From NCBI RefSeq assembly GCF_001905005.1, contig NZ_LWKZ01000025.1, forward strand, positions 434,001-498,000: a stretch of 64,000 nt of DNA, written 5' to 3'. Both the position numbers and the translations under genes were made by a program. The notes beneath the pieces are model-generated. The model ran no database searches. It was given only the letters and a program-made list of their open reading frames with translations, and was not told the DNA's origin. Origin of the DNA: Streptomyces sp. CB02923. Lineage in GTDB: Bacteria > Actinomycetota > Actinomycetes > Streptomycetales > Streptomycetaceae. Below are positions 39,504 through 51,061 of this stretch, in pieces (the stretch's first letter is position 1; each line of letters opens with the position of its first letter).

Positions 39504-41041
39504 CTGACCTCCGCCGCGAGCGCGAGGGGAGGTCGGACGAGCCGTCGCGTGATGCCGGGGGCACGTACGGCCGGGACGCGTTCGAGGCGGCCGTCGGTCA
39601 GCTGGACGACCCGCTGACGGACCCGCTCCCGGGCAACCCGCCGGCGCGGGAGCGGCAACCGGGCCCCGAGCGGAACGCGCAGCCGGGACCGGCGCAGCCC
39701 GCCCCGGCGAAGAGCGGTTCCCCGTGGTTCCGCCCGCACCAGGCCCCGGCGGCGCCCCCCGCGCCGCAGCGGGGACCGGACCCGAATCAGGCTCCGCACC
39801 GTACGGCGAACGGTCCGATACCCGGTCCGGCTCAGACCCCGGCGTCTGCGTACGTCGCGGAACCGGGCCCGACGCCCGCGCCCACGGCGGACCCGTTCCT
39901 GAACCCGTCCTTGGATCCGCCGTATGTGCCGGGCCCGGTCAGCGCTGCGGACTCGGTCGCCGGTGCCCCCGATCCGCTGCACGCTTCGGGGGCGGTGCCC
40001 GCCCCCGATCCGCTGCACGCTCGTGCTCCGGGTCCGGGCCCCGTCTCGGACCCCGCCTACGACGCCGAGACCATGGCGCTCCGTCAGGCCGAGGAGCGGG
40101 GCGGCGACCGCCGCGGGCCGGACGTTGTTTCACGTGAAACAGAGCCCGCGTCGTCGGCTTCCGATCCGGCAGCTTCGACGTCGGCAGTGACCGGTGGCCG
40201 AGCCGCGCGCCGTAAAGCCGCCCAGGAGGCCGCCAAACGCGGTAACAGGCGTACGCGGCGCGGTTCCTCCTCGAACACTGCCGACGCCCCTTCGTCGGCC
40301 ACTGAGGCGCCTTCCGCGCCCATGTCGCGCGTGGAGGCCCGCCGGGCCGAGCGGGCCCTCAAGGACAGCCCGGGGGTCATCGCGAGCCGGGCCATGGGCG
40401 AGGTGTTCATCACCCTCGGCGTCCTGATGCTCCTCTTCGTCACCTACCAGCTGTGGTGGACGAACGTCCTGGCGCACCAGCAGGCGGGCGGCACCGCCAG
40501 CAGTCTGGAGCACGAGTGGGACGAGGGTGCCGAGGACCGCAAGCCCGATGCCTTCTCGCCCGGCCAGGGCTTCGCGATCATGTATATCCCCAAGCTGGAC
40601 GTGAAGGTCCCGATCGCCGAGGGCATCAGCAAGCCCGCGGTGCTGGACCGCGGCATGGTCGGCCACTACGACAAGAACAGCGTGAAGACCGCGATGCCCT
40701 GGGACAAGCAGGGCAACTTCGCCGTGGCCGGGCACCGCAACACCCATGGTGAGCCGTTCCGCTACATCAACAAGCTGGCCAAGGGCGACAAGATCGTCGT
40801 CGAGACGGGCAGCACGTACTACACGTACGAGATGGAGAGCATCCTCCCGCAGACCTCGCCGCGGAACATCGGGGTGATCGGCCCGGTGCCGCCGGGTTCC
40901 GGCTTCAAGGGCCCCGGCCGCTACCTCACGCTCACGACCTGCACCCCGGAATTCACCAGTACCTACCGGATGATCGTCTGGGGCAAGATGGTCGAGGAGC
41001 GGCCGCGGAGCAAGGGCAAGCCGGATGCGCTCGTCAGCTGA
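39500..41041 (+). CDS. Class E sortase with long Pro-rich N-terminus (2 of 3)
   Basis: A 513-aa protein; GTG 39500 overlaps the stop of the amidotransferase gene (GTGA). Residues 1 to ~290 are a disordered, Pro/Ala-rich cytoplasmic region with repeated PDPLHA units. The membrane helix (VFITLGVLMLLFVTYQLWW) and sortase domain follow, with His in NFAVAGHRNTHG, Cys481 in TLTTCTPEF and Arg in TYRMIVWG. The long inside tail is unusual for a sortase. A perfect 16-bp parS lies in it (read VVSRETE). Confidence 0.93.
   Translation: MTDLRREREGRSDEPSRDAGGTYGRDAFEAAVGQLDDPLTDPLPGNPPARERQPGPERNAQPGPAQPAPAKSGSPWFRPHQAPAAPPAPQRGPDPNQAPHRTANGPIPGPAQTPASAYVAEPGPTPAPTADPFLNPSLDPPYVPGPVSAADSVAGAPDPLHASGAVPAPDPLHARAPGPGPVSDPAYDAETMALRQAEERGGDRRGPDVVSRETEPASSASDPAASTSAVTGGRAARRKAAQEAAKRGNRRTRRGSSSNTADAPSSATEAPSAPMSRVEARRAERALKDSPGVIASRAMGEVFITLGVLMLLFVTYQLWWTNVLAHQQAGGTASSLEHEWDEGAEDRKPDAFSPGQGFAIMYIPKLDVKVPIAEGISKPAVLDRGMVGHYDKNSVKTAMPWDKQGNFAVAGHRNTHGEPFRYINKLAKGDKIVVETGSTYYTYEMESILPQTSPRNIGVIGPVPPGSGFKGPGRYLTLTTCTPEFTSTYRMIVWGKMVEERPRSKGKPDALVS
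40126..40141. promoter_or_regulatory. parS site 6, perfect 16-bp consensus
   Basis: TGTTTCACGTGAAACA, the full consensus, inside the second sortase gene and ~22 kb to the gyrA side of oriC. It is the only perfect 16-mer in the window. Confidence 0.97.
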
Positions 41042-41067
41042 GCGAACGTAAGAGGGGTACCAACGCG

Positions 41068-41823
41068 GTGACTGCCACCGGACACGACGAGGACACCGGG
41101 CCGGCGGCGGAGCGGCCGAGGTCCGCGCCGCCGCGCCGTCTGCGCGGGCGTATCGCCACCGTCGTCAGCGTCATCGGCGAATTGCTGATCACGGCAGGGC
41201 TGATCCTCGCCCTCTTCGTCGCCTACTCGCTGTGGTGGACGAACGTCCTCGCCGACCGTGAGGCGCACAAACAGGGCGACACGGTGCGCAAGAACTGGGC
41301 GCGGGCCCCGCAGACCCCGCAGGGCCCCGGCGTGCTCGACACCAAGGACGGCATCGGCTTCCTGCACGTACCGGCGATGAAGAACGGTGAGGTGCTCGTC
41401 AAGAAGGGCATCGAGCCCGAGGTCCTCAACGAGGGCGTCGCCGGTTACTACACCGAGCCGGTCAAGTCCGCCCTTCCGCAGGACAAGAAGGGCAACTTCT
41501 CGCTGGCCGCGCACCGGGACGGGCACGGTGCGAAGTTCCACAACATCGACAAGCTCAAGGACGGCGACCCGATCGTCTTCGAGTCCAAGGACACCTGGTA
41601 CATCTACAAGGTCTACGCGTCCCTGGACGAGACCTCGAAGTACAACGTGGACGTCCTGGACGAGGTCCCCAAGGAGTCCGGCAAGCGCAAGCCGGGCCGC
41701 TACATCACGCTGACGACCTGCACGCCGGTCTACACCTCCTCGTACCGCTACATCGTCTGGGGCGAGCTGGAGCGCACGGAGAAGGTCGACGCGAAGCGCA
41801 CCCCGCCGAAGGAACTGCGCTAA
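41068..41823 (+). CDS. Class E sortase (3 of 3)
   Basis: A 251-aa protein with a membrane helix (ELLITAGLILALFVAYSLWW) and sortase domain: His in NFSLAAHRDGHG, Cys218 in TLTTCTPVY and Arg in SYRYIVWGEL. The GTG start has AGAGGGG upstream, 26 bp after sortase 2. It differs from sortase 2 mainly in lacking the long N-terminal tail. It converges on pknB. Confidence 0.93.
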   Translation: MTATGHDEDTGPAAERPRSAPPRRLRGRIATVVSVIGELLITAGLILALFVAYSLWWTNVLADREAHKQGDTVRKNWARAPQTPQGPGVLDTKDGIGFLHVPAMKNGEVLVKKGIEPEVLNEGVAGYYTEPVKSALPQDKKGNFSLAAHRDGHGAKFHNIDKLKDGDPIVFESKDTWYIYKVYASLDETSKYNVDVLDEVPKESGKRKPGRYITLTTCTPVYTSSYRYIVWGELERTEKVDAKRTPPKELR

Positions 41824-42061
41824 GGACGGCATCGGCCTACGGCGGTCCCCCGGCCGCTCCCGACGCCTCCCGGCCGCCTCTCGCCGCCCTCAGCAGCCCC
41901 CGAAGCTCCCGGCTGCTCCCGAAAGCCCTCGGCTGCCCTCGACCGTCCCCCCGGCGTCCTCGGCGTCCTCGGCGGCCTCGGCGGCCCTCCGGCCCCTCCC
42001 CGCCGTCACACCCCCGCTCCCACCCGCGCCCCCACCCTCTCCCCCCACCCTCGCCCACAGC

Positions 42062-42096
42062 AGAGCCCCGGCCCCCTCGAAGGGTGCCGGGGCTCT
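42062..42096. terminator. Terminator between sortase 3 and pknB (both directions)
   Basis: An 11-bp perfect stem AGAGCCCCGGC (42062-42072 with 42086-42096) with a 13-nt loop, 22 bp beyond the pknB stop. Upstream of it (41830-42055) the + strand is a C-rich non-coding tract. Confidence 0.8.
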
Positions 42097-42118
42097 CCCG
42101 TACGGCAGTGGGTGCCGG

Positions 42119-44137
<2,019 letters not shown>

Positions 44138-44283
44138 AAGCTACTCCAGCCCTCTCCGTCAGTCCCGACCGCACCCGTGTGTGGTCCGGCGGTGTGCTGT
44201 TCGGGCATACCGTACCCGGCACACCATGCGGGGCCCGGTCGCGACCGGCACCTGATATCCGACCGGTATTGGCGTGACCGGGG

Positions 44284-45753
44284 TCACTTCTTGCCGTCGA
44301 GTACCGCCTCCATGACCTTCTTGGCGATGGGGGCGGAGAGCTTGCCGCCCGCGATGTCGTCGCGGAGTGTGTCCGAGCTCTCGATCACGACGGCGACGGC
44401 CACCGGCGTTCCCTTGGCGGTCTTGGCGTAGGAGATGAACCAGGCGTACGGGTTGTCCTTGTTGTCCTCGCCGTGCTGGGCCGTGCCGGTCTTGCCGCCG
44501 ACGGTGACGCCGCTGATCTGGGCGTTCGTGCCGGTGCCGTTCTGGACGACGCCCTCCATCATCTCCTGGAGCTTCTGGGCGTTCTCCGGCTTGAGCGGCT
44601 GGCTCATCGCCTCCGGCGTGTGCTGCTGCACGACGTTGAGGTTGGGGGCAACCAGCTGGTCGACCATGTACGGCTTCATCAGCTTGCCGCCGTTGGCGAT
44701 GGCGGAGGTGACCATGGCCATCTGCAGCGGGGTGGCGCGGTTGGACGCCTGGCCGATGCCGGCCATCGCGTTCTGCGGCCGGTTGTCGGTCGGGTAGACG
44801 CTCTCGGCGGCCCGTACCGGAGTGTCGACCTCGGGGTTGTTGAAGCCGAACTTCTCCGCCTCGGCCTTCATCGTCTTGTTGCCGAGATCCGCGCTGACCT
44901 TGCCGAAGACGGTGTTGCAGGACCAGCGCAGCGCTTCCTTGAGGCTGGCGTTCTCGCAGGGGATGTTGCCCTCGTTCTTCAGCGGCTGGTGCGCGGTGTC
45001 CGGCAGGTAGTAGGGCAGCGGCGAGTCCGTCTTGGCGTTGATGTCGGTGTAGAGACCGTGCTCCAGCGCGGCGGCGGCGGTGACGACCTTGAATGTCGAG
45101 CCCGGCGGGTAGGTCTGGCGCAGTGCCCGGTTGAGCATCGGCTCGTCGGGGTTGGCCTTCTTCAGCAGCGCGTTGTACGCCTCGGCGTCCTTGTCGGACA
45201 TGCCCGCGAAGGTGGAGGGGTCGTACGACGGGGTGCTGGCCAGCGCCAGGATCGCGCCGGTCTCCGGGTTGATCGCGGCGACCGCGCCCTTGTTCTTGCC
45301 CAGGCCCTCGAAGGCGGCCTTCTGCGCCTTGGCGTTCAGGGTGGTGACGACGTCGCCGCCCTTCTGCTTCTCGCCGGTGAACATGTCGACCGTACGGCTG
45401 AAGAAGAGCTTGTCGTCGGTGCCGGACAGGATGCTGTCGTTCAGCTTCTCCAGCTGGTTGGAGCCGAACGCCTGGGACGCGTAGCCGGTGACCGGCGACC
45501 ACATCGGGCCGTCCTTGTACGTCCGCTTGTACTTGAAGTCGCCGCTGTCGTTGGTGGTCGAGCCGGTGATGGCCTTGCCGTCGACGATGATGTTGCCGCG
45601 GGGCTGGCTGTAGCGCTCGATGGCCACGCGCCGGTTGTTCGTGTCGTTCTTCAGCTCGTCGGCCTGTACGAACTGCACCCAGTTGACGCGGATGAGCAGG
45701 GAGAGAACCAGCAGGCCGCAGAAGATGGCTACGCGGCGCAGAGGCTTGTTCAC
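44284..45753 (-). CDS. pbpA: Class B penicillin-binding protein (PbpA type)
   Basis: A 489-aa transpeptidase with an N-terminal membrane anchor (VAIFCGLLVLSLLIRVNWV), a dimerisation segment and the transpeptidase domain with motifs STFK, SCN and KTGTAQ in order. It crosslinks peptidoglycan together with the SEDS polymerase encoded just upstream; the GTG start overlaps the rodA/ftsW stop (GTGA). This pair is the elongation/division synthase of the operon. Confidence 0.97.
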   Translation of the reverse strand: MNKPLRRVAIFCGLLVLSLLIRVNWVQFVQADELKNDTNNRRVAIERYSQPRGNIIVDGKAITGSTTNDSGDFKYKRTYKDGPMWSPVTGYASQAFGSNQLEKLNDSILSGTDDKLFFSRTVDMFTGEKQKGGDVVTTLNAKAQKAAFEGLGKNKGAVAAINPETGAILALASTPSYDPSTFAGMSDKDAEAYNALLKKANPDEPMLNRALRQTYPPGSTFKVVTAAAALEHGLYTDINAKTDSPLPYYLPDTAHQPLKNEGNIPCENASLKEALRWSCNTVFGKVSADLGNKTMKAEAEKFGFNNPEVDTPVRAAESVYPTDNRPQNAMAGIGQASNRATPLQMAMVTSAIANGGKLMKPYMVDQLVAPNLNVVQQHTPEAMSQPLKPENAQKLQEMMEGVVQNGTGTNAQISGVTVGGKTGTAQHGEDNKDNPYAWFISYAKTAKGTPVAVAVVIESSDTLRDDIAGGKLSAPIAKKVMEAVLDGKK

Positions 45754-47147
45754 GGTCGGACCACCTGGGTCATCTCGGCATCGGTGGAGGGTGCCGGGGC
45801 CGGGGCGGGGCGTCGCGCGGTGTCGCTGATGCGCAGCAGGAGCGCGACCAGGGCCCAGTTCGCGATGACGGAGGAGCCGCCCTGCGCCAGGAACGGCATC
45901 GTCATACCGGTGAGCGGGATCAGGCCGGTCACACCGCCGGCGACGACGAAGACCTGGAGGGCGAAGGCGCCGGACAGACCGATGGCGAGGAGCTTGCCGA
46001 ACGGGTCGCGGGCGGCCAGCGCCGTACGGATACCGCGCTCGATGAGCAGGCCGTACAGCAGCAAAATCGCCATCAGGCCGGCGAGGCCGGCTTCCTCGCC
46101 GACGGTGGCGAGGATGTAGTCGCTCTTGGGCGCGATGCCGCCGATGAGGCGGGAGTAGCCCTGGCCGAGGCCGGAGCCGAGGATGCCGCCGGAGCCGAAG
46201 GAGTACATGGCCTGGGCGGTCTCGGTGACGCCGCCGTTGAGCAGCTCCAGGGGGTTGAGCCAGTTGTGCACACGGGTCTGCACGTGCGACTCGAAGGTGG
46301 CGACCGCGACCGCGCCGGCGCCGCTGAGCAGCAGGCCGAAGACGATCCAGCTGGTGCGCTCGGTGGCCACGTACAGCATGACCACGAACAGGCCGAAGAA
46401 GAGCAGCGAGGTACCGAGGTCGGTCTCGAAGACCAGGATCATCAGGCTCAGCGCCCAGATGACCAGGATCGGTCCGAGGTCGCGGCCGCGCGGCAGGTAC
46501 AGGCCCATGAAGCGGCGGCTGGCCAGCGCCAGTGCGTCGCGTTTGACCATGAGATAGCCCGCGAAGAAGATCGCGATGACGATCTTGGCGAACTCACCGG
46601 GCTGCAGCGAGCCGACGCCGGGGATGGTGATCCAGATACGGGCGCCGAACTTGGCCGGGAAGAAGACCGGGGCGATCAGCAGGATCAGCGCGAGGACCAT
46701 CGAGATGTAGGTGTAGCGCTGCAGGACACGGTGGTCCTTGAGGAAGATCAGTACGCCGAGGAACAGGGCGACGCCGAGCGTCGACCACATCATCTGCCCG
46801 GGGGCCATGGCGCCGCCGAGCTGCTTGGTGGTGATCTGCGGTTCCTGGTCGAGGCGCCAGATGAAGACCAGGCCGAGACCGTTGAGGAGGGTCGCGATGG
46901 GCAGCATCAGCGGGTCGGCGTACGGGGCCCACTTGCGTACGACGAGGTGGGTGACGCCGGCCAGCAGGCCGAGGCCGAGGGAGTAGCCCAGGATGCCTGC
47001 CGGGACCGAGCCTTCCTTGGCCAGGCCTACGTTGATGTAGGCGAACACCGAGATGAGCACCGCGAAGACGAGCATGGCCAGCTCGGTGTTGCGGCGGCTC
47101 GGGGCGCCGATGGTGCCCACGGTGGTCGTGGTGGTGGTGCTGCTCAT
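45750..47147 (-). CDS. SEDS-family peptidoglycan polymerase (RodA/FtsW)
   Basis: A 465-aa protein with about ten to twelve membrane helices. It shows SEDS motifs such as WITIPGVGSLQPGEFAKI, the Asp in FETDLGTSLLFF and the C-terminal GLIPLTGMTMPFLAQGGSSV. It polymerises glycan strands from lipid II. The gene order (pstP before, pbpA after) equals mycobacterial rodA. The Thr-rich N-terminus SSTTTTTTVG is a possible phosphorylation site for PknB (inference). Confidence 0.95.
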   Translation of the reverse strand: MSSTTTTTTVGTIGAPSRRNTELAMLVFAVLISVFAYINVGLAKEGSVPAGILGYSLGLGLLAGVTHLVVRKWAPYADPLMLPIATLLNGLGLVFIWRLDQEPQITTKQLGGAMAPGQMMWSTLGVALFLGVLIFLKDHRVLQRYTYISMVLALILLIAPVFFPAKFGARIWITIPGVGSLQPGEFAKIVIAIFFAGYLMVKRDALALASRRFMGLYLPRGRDLGPILVIWALSLMILVFETDLGTSLLFFGLFVVMLYVATERTSWIVFGLLLSGAGAVAVATFESHVQTRVHNWLNPLELLNGGVTETAQAMYSFGSGGILGSGLGQGYSRLIGGIAPKSDYILATVGEEAGLAGLMAILLLYGLLIERGIRTALAARDPFGKLLAIGLSGAFALQVFVVAGGVTGLIPLTGMTMPFLAQGGSSVIANWALVALLLRISDTARRPAPAPAPSTDAEMTQVVRP

Positions 47148-47170
47148 CAGTTCTACGGCCCCCTACGCCC

Positions 47171-48685
47171 TCACTGCTGGGTGCTGCAATTCTTTTCCAG
47201 CTTCTGCTGCTCCTCGGAGGGGGGCGTCTGGCTGGTGGTGGGTGTGGGTGTCGGGGTTGCCAGGGGCTTGCCCGTCTGGTTGCCGGGCTTGCCGGTCTTG
47301 TCCTTGCGGGCTTCTTCCTCGGCCTTCTTACGGGCCGCCGCCTCGCGCTCCGCCGCTTCCCGCTGTTCCTTCGACTGGCAGGCGTTGGCCTGCTTGCCCA
47401 GTTCGGTGACCTTGTCGATGGCCTGGGTGCGGCTGTCGACGGCGATGGTCTCCTTGACCTGGTTGCGCTGGTAGACGGGGAGGTACTTGAGTTCGATCTC
47501 CGGGTGGTCCTCGTCGACGTTGTTGAGCTTGATCCAGGCGAGGTCCTGGCTGATGCCCTGGTACAGCGCGACGTGGTTGTCCTTGGTGCCGACGAAGTAC
47601 TGCGTCTGCGTCCAGCGGTAGCCCGCGTACAGGCCGCCGCCGACGACGGCGAGCGCCAACACGATGATCAGCGACCGCTTGATCCACCTGCCCCGGCCGC
47701 GCTCCGGCTTGAGGAACTCCTCGTCCGTGAACGCGCCGAACGAGCCCTGCGGCGGGCCCGCAACGTCGTTGTCGCCGCTGCCCGGCGGGCCGAAGGCGCC
47801 GCCCGGCGCGGCCTGCGACGTATCCCGGTGACGGCCCAGTTCGGCGGCGCGGGCGGCCGGCGTCTGCATCGTGCTGGGGTCGCTGAGCTGGTTCTGGTTC
47901 TCGGCGACGGCACCGACGACGACCGGGGTGTCGTTGAGGTGGCCCGCGAGGGTGTCACCGGCGTCGACGTCCAGGACGTCGGCGACGATGCAGGTGATGT
48001 TGTCCGGGCCGCCGCCGCGCAGTGCCAGCTGGATCAGTTCCTGCACGGTCTCGTGCGGGCCCTGGTAGCTGGCGAGGGTGTCCTCCATGGTCTGGTGGCT
48101 GACCACGCCGGACAGGCCGTCCGAGCAGATCAGGTAGCGGTCGCCGGCCCGTACCTCGCGGATGGACAGGTCGGGTTCGACGTGGTCGCCGCTGCCCAGC
48201 GCGCGCATCAGCAGGGAGCGCTGCGGGTGGGTGGTGGCTTCCTCCTCGGTGATCCGGCCCTCGTCGACGAGCCGCTGCACCCAGGTGTGGTCCTGCGTGA
48301 TCTGGGTCAGGACGCCGTCCCGCAGCAGGTACGCGCGGGAGTCGCCGACGTGCACGAGGCCGAGCCGCTGCCCGGTCCACAGCAGGGCGGTCAGGGTCGT
48401 GCCCATGCCCTCCAGCTGCGGGTCCTCCTCGACCATGACGCGCAGCTGGTCGTTGGCGCGCTGCACGGCCGTACCGAGGGAGGTGAGGATGTCGGAGCCG
48501 GGGACGTCGTCGTCGAGCTGGACGAGGGTGGAGATCACCTCGGAGGAGGCGACCTCGCCTGCGGCCTGGCCGCCCATGCCGTCGGCGATGGCGAGCAGGC
48601 GCGGGCCGGCGTAGCCGGAGTCCTCGTTGCCCTCCCGGATCATGCCCTTGTGCGATCCGGCGGCGAAGCGCAGTGACAGACTCAT
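47171..48685 (-). CDS. pstP: PP2C-type Ser/Thr phosphatase PstP
   Basis: A 504-aa membrane phosphatase that reverses PknB phosphorylation. The PP2C domain (~1-240) shows GNEDSGYAG, LLAIADGMGGQAAGE, VGDSRAYLLRDG and PDNITCIVADV, with the metal-binding Asp residues kept. A long linker, a membrane helix (SLIIVLALAVVGGGLYAGY) and an outside Lys/Thr-rich segment follow. ATG 48685 (GAGGTG close upstream) was chosen; ATG 48715 gives ten extra residues. Confidence 0.96.
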   Translation of the reverse strand: MSLSLRFAAGSHKGMIREGNEDSGYAGPRLLAIADGMGGQAAGEVASSEVISTLVQLDDDVPGSDILTSLGTAVQRANDQLRVMVEEDPQLEGMGTTLTALLWTGQRLGLVHVGDSRAYLLRDGVLTQITQDHTWVQRLVDEGRITEEEATTHPQRSLLMRALGSGDHVEPDLSIREVRAGDRYLICSDGLSGVVSHQTMEDTLASYQGPHETVQELIQLALRGGGPDNITCIVADVLDVDAGDTLAGHLNDTPVVVGAVAENQNQLSDPSTMQTPAARAAELGRHRDTSQAAPGGAFGPPGSGDNDVAGPPQGSFGAFTDEEFLKPERGRGRWIKRSLIIVLALAVVGGGLYAGYRWTQTQYFVGTKDNHVALYQGISQDLAWIKLNNVDEDHPEIELKYLPVYQRNQVKETIAVDSRTQAIDKVTELGKQANACQSKEQREAAEREAAARKKAEEEARKDKTGKPGNQTGKPLATPTPTPTTSQTPPSEEQQKLEKNCSTQQ

Positions 48686-48813
48686 ACGCACCTCGCCCGT
48701 CGGCTCGGGGTACATCCGCACGGTGCCCACCCTCCGGTCGGGAGCACGCTCGGGTCCGTCGAGTGGACCGCCGCGGCTCGCTCGCTCCGCTCGCGCTCTT
48801 TCATCACGTAGCA

Positions 48814-49341
48814 CTACTTCCGCAGCTCGATGACGGTCTTGCCGATGCGGATCGGGGCTCCCAGCGGGATCGGTGTCGGGGTCGTCAGTCGGGTCCGGTC
48901 GAGATACGTGCCGTTGGTGGACCCGAGATCCTCGACGATCCACTGGCCGTCACGGTCCGGGTAGATCCTGGCATGCCGGCTGGAGGCGTAGTCGTCGTCC
49001 AGCACGATCGTGGAGTCGTGCGCGCGTCCCAGGGAGATGGTCTGGCCCTGGAGGGCGACGGTCGTACCCGTCAACGTGCCCTCGGAGACCACCAGCTTTG
49101 TGGGGGCACCACGGCGCTGACGGTTGTTGCCGCGACCGCTGTCCTGGCGGCGCTGCTGCGGCGGGGCGGCCTGCTGGCGCTGCTGCGTACGCGCCTCCTG
49201 GCCGCCGCGACGGGCGGCGCCGCGCTGCGTGACACGCGTGCCGAACAGGTCGCTGCGGATGACCTGAACGGCCACGATGACGAACAGCCACAGTACGGCG
49301 AGGAAACCCAACCGCATGACCGTGAGGGTCAGCTCTGACAT
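48814..49341 (-). CDS. fhaB: FHA-domain membrane protein FhaB
   Basis: A 175-aa protein with an N-terminal membrane helix (RLGFLAVLWLFVIVAVQVI), a Gln/Arg-rich linker and an FHA domain (~95-170: LGRAHDSTIVLDDDYASSRHA, GSTNGTYL). It binds phosphothreonine and links PknB/PstP to the division and wall machinery (FipA in mycobacteria). It ends 128 bp before pstP. Confidence 0.96.
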   Translation of the reverse strand: MSELTLTVMRLGFLAVLWLFVIVAVQVIRSDLFGTRVTQRGAARRGGQEARTQQRQQAAPPQQRRQDSGRGNNRQRRGAPTKLVVSEGTLTGTTVALQGQTISLGRAHDSTIVLDDDYASSRHARIYPDRDGQWIVEDLGSTNGTYLDRTRLTTPTPIPLGAPIRIGKTVIELRK

Positions 49342-49351
49342 TGCCCCCGCT

Positions 49352-50233
49352 TCACCCTTCGGCTTGCCGGTAAACGATGGTGGTATTGCCCACGACGATC
49401 CGCGAGCCGTCGCGGAGCGTAGCGCGGGTGGTGTGCTGCCCGTCTACCACGATGCCGTTGGTAGAACCCAGGTCCTGGACCGTGGGAGGCGTTCCGACGC
49501 GGATTTCACAGTGCCGCCGGGAGACTCCCGGGTCGTCGATCCGTACGTCGGCGTCGGTGCTGCGGCCGAGGACGAGCGTGGACCGGGAGATCTGGTGGCG
49601 GTTGCCGTTGATCTCGATCCAGCGCCGCGTCTGCGCGCTCCGATCCGCTGCGCCCCGGCCCTGGTACCAGCTGTCGGAAGCAGCTCCGGGCTGGGGACCG
49701 GCGCCGGGCGGCGCCGACCGGGGGGCCGGCTGTGCGGCTCCGGGCGGGGAGGTGGGCATGGGGGGCGGGCCCACATGACCGCCGGGGCCGGACGGGCTGC
49801 TCCGGGGCGCGGTGGGGCGCTGGGCCGCGGCTGCGGCGCCCGGGTGTTCCTGGGATGTGCTGGACGCGAGGGTGCGGCTGCGGACGCGGTACAGGCCGGT
49901 GTCGAGGTCGTCGGCCTTCTCCAGGTGCACCTTGATCGGGCCCATGAAGGTGTAGCGCTGCTGCTTGGCGTAGTCGCGGACCATGCCGGAGAGCTCGTCT
50001 CCGAGCTGGCCGCTGTACGGGCTGAGCCGCTCGTAGTCGGGGGTGCTCAGTTCGACGATGAAGTCGTTGGGGACGACCGTGCGGTCGCGGTTCCAGATGG
50101 TGGCGTTGTTGTCGCACTCGCGCTGGAGCGCGCCGGCGATCTCAACGGGCTGCACCTCGGACTTGAACACCTTGGCGAAGGTGCCGTTGACGAGACCTTC
50201 GAGACGCTGCTCGAAGCGCTTCAGTACTCCCAC
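49352..50233 (-). CDS. fhaA: FHA-domain protein FhaA (DUF3662 + FHA)
   Basis: A 293-aa protein. The N-terminal DUF3662 domain (~1-120, LKRFEQRLEGLVNGTFAKVF) is followed by a Pro/Gly-rich linker and a C-terminal FHA domain (LGRSTDADVRIDDPGVSRRH, LGSTNGIVV). In mycobacteria FhaA binds the phosphorylated pseudokinase of MviN; the separate pseudokinase gene at 3035 is its likely partner. The GTG start opens the whole - strand operon, 10 bp before fhaB. Confidence 0.96.
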   Translation of the reverse strand: MGVLKRFEQRLEGLVNGTFAKVFKSEVQPVEIAGALQRECDNNATIWNRDRTVVPNDFIVELSTPDYERLSPYSGQLGDELSGMVRDYAKQQRYTFMGPIKVHLEKADDLDTGLYRVRSRTLASSTSQEHPGAAAAAQRPTAPRSSPSGPGGHVGPPPMPTSPPGAAQPAPRSAPPGAGPQPGAASDSWYQGRGAADRSAQTRRWIEINGNRHQISRSTLVLGRSTDADVRIDDPGVSRRHCEIRVGTPPTVQDLGSTNGIVVDGQHTTRATLRDGSRIVVGNTTIVYRQAEG

Positions 50234-50916
50234 GGGGCACCTCCTTCCTCAGTCTTCGTCAGGTCGGTCTTCGACAGGGTCGTCCTGATACTGCTTACTG
50301 ATCGTATCCACGCGCCGGGAAATCGGCTGGTTCCCCTTTCCCGCCGTGAGGACGAGTGTCGCCCCTCACAAGGTTGCTCGCTGCTGCTTGCTGGTGCGTC
50401 ACTCCGGTGTCACCGCGATGGGGCCGCGGTGCCGCCGTGCCGAAACGTGCCGTGTCACCGGCCACCGGGGCGGGCCCTGGCACCGCGATGGCTTCGCGAT
50501 GAGACCGCGCCGGCGTTGCGATGGCACTGCGATCGTAGATGTGCCCCACTCACAGTGTCCCGCAACCGCCGGGTTCGCCGACCGGGTGGGGCGGCGACGT
50601 GGGGGAGGAAGCGGGCGGGGTGGTGCGGGGGCGGCGGGATCCGGTCAGGGGTGGCTGGTGCGTTCCGGTCGGGGAAGCCCTGGGCGGGGTCCCCCGGGCG
50701 GGTGGCAAGGGGAGCGCATGCCGGTCGTGGCGGAGCGGGTGTCGGTCGAGGTGGAGCGGCGGTGGCATCCCGGAGGCGGTCACGCATCCGGGCCAGGAGA
50801 ACGGATGTGATTACACCCCTGGCAGCGTGCTAATGTTCTGGATGTCGGAAGGCGCTCGCACAAGACCCGGACGGAACACCCCGGATCACGTGAGAGAATC
50901 GGATGACACACCCAAT
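50234..50916. other. Gene-free region between fhaA and tRNA-Leu
   Basis: 683 bp. The part next to fhaA should hold its promoter, but no hexamers stand out. The middle is G+C-rich with degenerate GCACCGCGATGG-like repeats (50414-50530). Small ORFs on both strands overlap each other and have no domain. TAATGT (50831-50836) may be the -10 of tRNA-Leu. Confidence 0.5.
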
Positions 50917-51000
50917 GCGCGGGTGGCGGAATAGGCAGACGCGCTGGATTCAGGTTCCAGTGCCCGAAAGGGCGTGGGGGTTCAACTCCCCCCTCGCGCA
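50917..51000 (+). tRNA. tRNA-Leu (anticodon CAG)
   Basis: An 84-nt class II tRNA: acceptor GCGCGGG/CTCGCGC (one G-T), anticodon arm CTGGA-TTCAGGT-TCCAG, a long variable arm (TGCCCGAAAGGGCG), T-arm GGGGG-TTCAACT-CCCCC, discriminator A. CCA is not encoded. Confidence 0.97.
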
Positions 51001-51006
51001 CAGATG

Positions 51007-51041
51007 AGACCCCCGGTCCGGGATTCCCGGACCGGGGGTCT
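51007..51041 (+). terminator. tRNA-Leu terminator
   Basis: A 16-bp perfect stem (51007-51022 with 51026-51041) with a 3-nt loop, 6 bp after the tRNA. Confidence 0.9.
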
Positions 51042-51061
51042 TGCGTTGTTCCGGCGCCTTC

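Noticed and set aside
50881..50900. Possible parS near tRNA-Leu (ATCACGTGAG)
   Set aside because: Only the CACGTG core with poor flanks; it lacks the GTTTC/GAAAC arms.
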